A DNA stretch of 64,000 nt from Spirosoma aerolatum (lineage in GTDB: Bacteria > Bacteroidota > Bacteroidia > Cytophagales > Spirosomataceae): contig NZ_CP020104.1 in assembly GCF_002056795.1 (NCBI RefSeq), positions 7,697,501-7,761,500 of the forward strand, written 5' to 3'. The position numbers were made by a program, and so were the translations under genes. Positions 61,800 to 64,000 of the stretch are shown here, one piece after another. Under the pieces are notes generated by a model. It saw only the letters and a program-made list of their open reading frames with translations. It was not told the origin of the DNA and did no database searches. Position 1 is the first letter of the stretch, and the number at the start of each line of letters is the position of its first letter.

Positions 61800-61943
61800 A
61801 AATTTCGTCGGACTGGTTTTTAGGTATTTGCTCAGACGTTAAATTTTCAGTAAAAAACCCTACTGTGTACTAATCGGTGCTTTTATAGGTAAATTTGAAG
61901 ATAATTTTATTCCTCTGCCACCCAAAACGGCGTGTACTTATCC

Positions 61944-64000
61944 ATGAAATTTAGCATCTCACGTGGGGCCTGGTTTCTGCCCGTACTGTGTCTGTTCGCC
62001 CTTAGTTCCTGCCGTGAAAAACCCTTGTTCGAACGGCTCGACTCGTCCGATACCGGCATCACGTTTGCCAACAACATTACCGATAGTGATACGCTCAACA
62101 TCCTGAACTACCAATATATCTACAACGGTGGGGGCGTAGGCGTAGGCGATTTCAATGGCGACCAAAAACCGGATGTTTTCTTTGCCGGAAACCAGGTACC
62201 CAACCGACTGTATATCAACGACACCGAAACGGGCAGCGGCAGTTTCCATTTCAAAGATGCAACCGAGTCGGCGGGTGTTGGCGGGGGCGGGCGCTGGTGT
62301 TCGGGCGTATCGGTGGTCGATATCAATGCCGATGGCAAACTCGACGTATATATATCCAATACGCTCCACAAAAAAGGCAATCAGCGGGCTAACCTGCTAT
62401 ACGTTAATCAGGGGAATAACACCGAAGGGCAACCCAAATTCCGGGAAATGGCCACGGATTACGGCATTGCCGACACCACCTACACCACACATTCTGCCTT
62501 TTTCGATTACGATAACGACGGCGATTTAGACCTTTTTGTGCTGGTCGACCAGATTGCCGATCCCAAAAACCCCGGCTACCTGAAAAGACGTATCGACGAT
62601 GGGACATCGCCCAATACGGACCGGCTCTACCGCAACGATTTCGACTCCACACGCGGCCATGCCTACTTTACCGATGTTACTAAACAGGCGGGCGTTATTG
62701 CAGAAGGGTTTGGCCTGGGCGTAAATATCTGCGACATCAATCGCGATGGCTGGAAGGACATATTCGTCACCAACGACTTTGCGAGCAACGACGTACTCTA
62801 CATCAATAACCATGATGGTACGTTTACCAACCGTGCTCACGACTCGTTTAAGCATACCAGCTCGTCGGCGATGGGTAACGATGTGGCCGACATCAATGGC
62901 GATGGGCTGGCCGACATTGTATGTATGGACATGCTCCCCGAAGATAACCTTCGCAAAAAGAGCCTGATGGGGCCAAGCAGTTATTTTGCTTATCAAGAGT
63001 GGGACCGCCTAGGCTATGAGCATCAGTACGCCCGAAATACGCTCCAGCTCAATCAGGGCGTTCGGCCCACCGACACCTCGAAAACCCATGCCAACATGCC
63101 GGTTTTCAGTGAGATCAGTATGCTGGCGGGTGTGGCCGAAACCGAATGGAGCTGGTCGCCCCTGCTGGTCGATCTGGACCACGACGGCTACCGGGATTTA
63201 CTGGTCACGAATGGCTTTCCCCGCGACGTGACCGACCGTGATTTTACATCTTATTATAGCTCTGTCAATACGTACCTGAGCGATGCCCTGCGAAAAGAAC
63301 TGACCGATAAAATACCGCAGGTGAAAGTTAGCAATTATGCGTTTCGCAATCGGGGGAGTTCGGGAACGCCAGCTTTCGAAAATGTAACCGAACTCTGGGG
63401 TATGGCCGAACCCAGTTTCTCGAACGGCGCTGCTTATGCCGATTTCGATGGCGATGGCGATCTCGATTATGTAATCAACAATATCAACGACGAAGCGTTT
63501 GTTTACCGGAACAATCTCAACGACCGTAAACCCGAAAACGCCCATTACCTCCGCATTCAGTTTGAGGGCGATGGGTCCAATAGGCTGGGTTTAGGTGCTC
63601 TGGTTGAATACGAACTGCCCGATGGTCGCAAAGAATTTTACGAACATACCTTATACCGAGGCTTCCTGTCGAGCGTTGATCCAATTGCTCACTTCGGGTT
63701 AGGCAAGGAGAAAACGATTAAAAATCTGAAAGTGACCTGGCCCGGTGGCCGGGTGCAGATTATACCAACGGTAAATGCCGATCAGCTATTGGTTCTGAAA
63801 GCAGCCAATGCCCAGCCCGGTACCTCAGTTACAGAGCCAAAGCCTGTGGCAAGCCCCTTGATGAACGACGTAACATCTGCACTCGGCATCACCTATCGAC
63901 ATGAGGAAACCGACATTATTGATTTCAATCTCCAGAAAACGTTGTTGCATAAGCTCACCGAATATGGGCCTGCTCTGGCTGTTGGCGATGTAAATGGCGA
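61944..64000 (+). CDS. Partial VCBS/FG-GAP and ASPIC/UnbV lipoprotein (CRTAC1-like)
   Basis: The gene runs off the right edge; 685 codons are visible from ATG 61944. A lipoprotein signal (FALSSCRE) suggests attachment to the outer membrane. FG-GAP/VCBS calcium repeats are seen in VGVGDFNGDQKPDVFF, VSVVDINADGKLDVYI, FDYDNDGDLDLFV and VCDINRDG-like segments. From about residue 530 the ASPIC/UnbV part is recognisable (NRLGLGALVEYELPDG, AHFGLGKEKTIKNLKVTWPGG). A second repeat half starts at GPALAVGDVNG by the end. In Cytophagales such large proteins often accompany SusC/SusD genes; the flanking gene is outside the window. Confidence 0.85.
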   Translation, partial: MKFSISRGAWFLPVLCLFALSSCREKPLFERLDSSDTGITFANNITDSDTLNILNYQYIYNGGGVGVGDFNGDQKPDVFFAGNQVPNRLYINDTETGSGSFHFKDATESAGVGGGGRWCSGVSVVDINADGKLDVYISNTLHKKGNQRANLLYVNQGNNTEGQPKFREMATDYGIADTTYTTHSAFFDYDNDGDLDLFVLVDQIADPKNPGYLKRRIDDGTSPNTDRLYRNDFDSTRGHAYFTDVTKQAGVIAEGFGLGVNICDINRDGWKDIFVTNDFASNDVLYINNHDGTFTNRAHDSFKHTSSSAMGNDVADINGDGLADIVCMDMLPEDNLRKKSLMGPSSYFAYQEWDRLGYEHQYARNTLQLNQGVRPTDTSKTHANMPVFSEISMLAGVAETEWSWSPLLVDLDHDGYRDLLVTNGFPRDVTDRDFTSYYSSVNTYLSDALRKELTDKIPQVKVSNYAFRNRGSSGTPAFENVTELWGMAEPSFSNGAAYADFDGDGDLDYVINNINDEAFVYRNNLNDRKPENAHYLRIQFEGDGSNRLGLGALVEYELPDGRKEFYEHTLYRGFLSSVDPIAHFGLGKEKTIKNLKVTWPGGRVQIIPTVNADQLLVLKAANAQPGTSVTEPKPVASPLMNDVTSALGITYRHEETDIIDFNLQKTLLHKLTEYGPALAVGDVNG

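Overview
The window looks like chromosome of an aerobic, gliding-type member of the Bacteroidota, most like Spirosoma or a close relative in the Cytophagales. The signs are a type IX secretion cargo with a gliding-motility C-terminal domain beside a PorP/SprF protein, a second type IX cargo, a carboxypeptidase-regulatory TonB receptor, a VCBS/UnbV lipoprotein, a bacterial GGGP synthase, few Shine-Dalgarno sites, and several promoters fitting the Bacteroidota form TTG-N19-TAnnTTTG. The genus is inferred; there is no rRNA here to test it.

Layout. 1-3.4 kb is the end of a surface-glycan locus (glycosidase-fold protein, 2OG-oxygenase-like protein, two family 2 glycosyltransferases). 3.4-7 kb holds a membrane protein, a YheT-type hydrolase, a CarH-like MerR regulator, a decayed ISL3/ISAon1-type transposase and an initiator tRNA. 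7-11.4 kb carries era, der, an ArsR-type regulator and ruvB. 11.4-16.4 kb is a divergent type IX pair. 16.4-17.4 kb is a broken Uma2 gene overlapping an EF-Tu-domain-III-like gene. 17.5-25.8 kb is housekeeping (ettA, DUF349, serS, aspartate kinase, ribH, TPR) with a HEPN/MNT toxin-antitoxin-like pair wedged between the aspartate kinase gene and serS. 26-31.5 kb has a TPP riboswitch driving a TonB receptor, then a secreted PQQ sugar dehydrogenase-like protein. 31.6-46.6 kb is mixed metabolism and regulation (gamma-synthase, VTT protein, MaoC, acyl-CoA dehydrogenase, AraC, GGGP synthase, DksA-like, glutamate dehydrogenase, PSD, SMP-30, GMC oxidoreductase, MgtC). 46.8-64 kb has uvrA, a sialate-esterase/DUF11 protein, a DUF1549/1553 - DUF1501 pair interrupted by a DUF559 gene, gatC, plsC, purH, a polysaccharide flippase and the start of a large VCBS lipoprotein.

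Two features stand out. First, the DUF559 (Vsr-like nuclease fold) gene is bracketed by inverted copies of a GC-rich palindrome and splits a gene pair that is normally adjacent, so it looks like a small mobile unit. Second, gene junctions carry very long, nearly perfect inverted repeats (stems 17-42 bp, three of exactly 29 bp). Their arms are often built of short purine-rich tandem words shared between distant loci. Most act plausibly as two-way terminators, but one sits in the probable 5' leader of purH.
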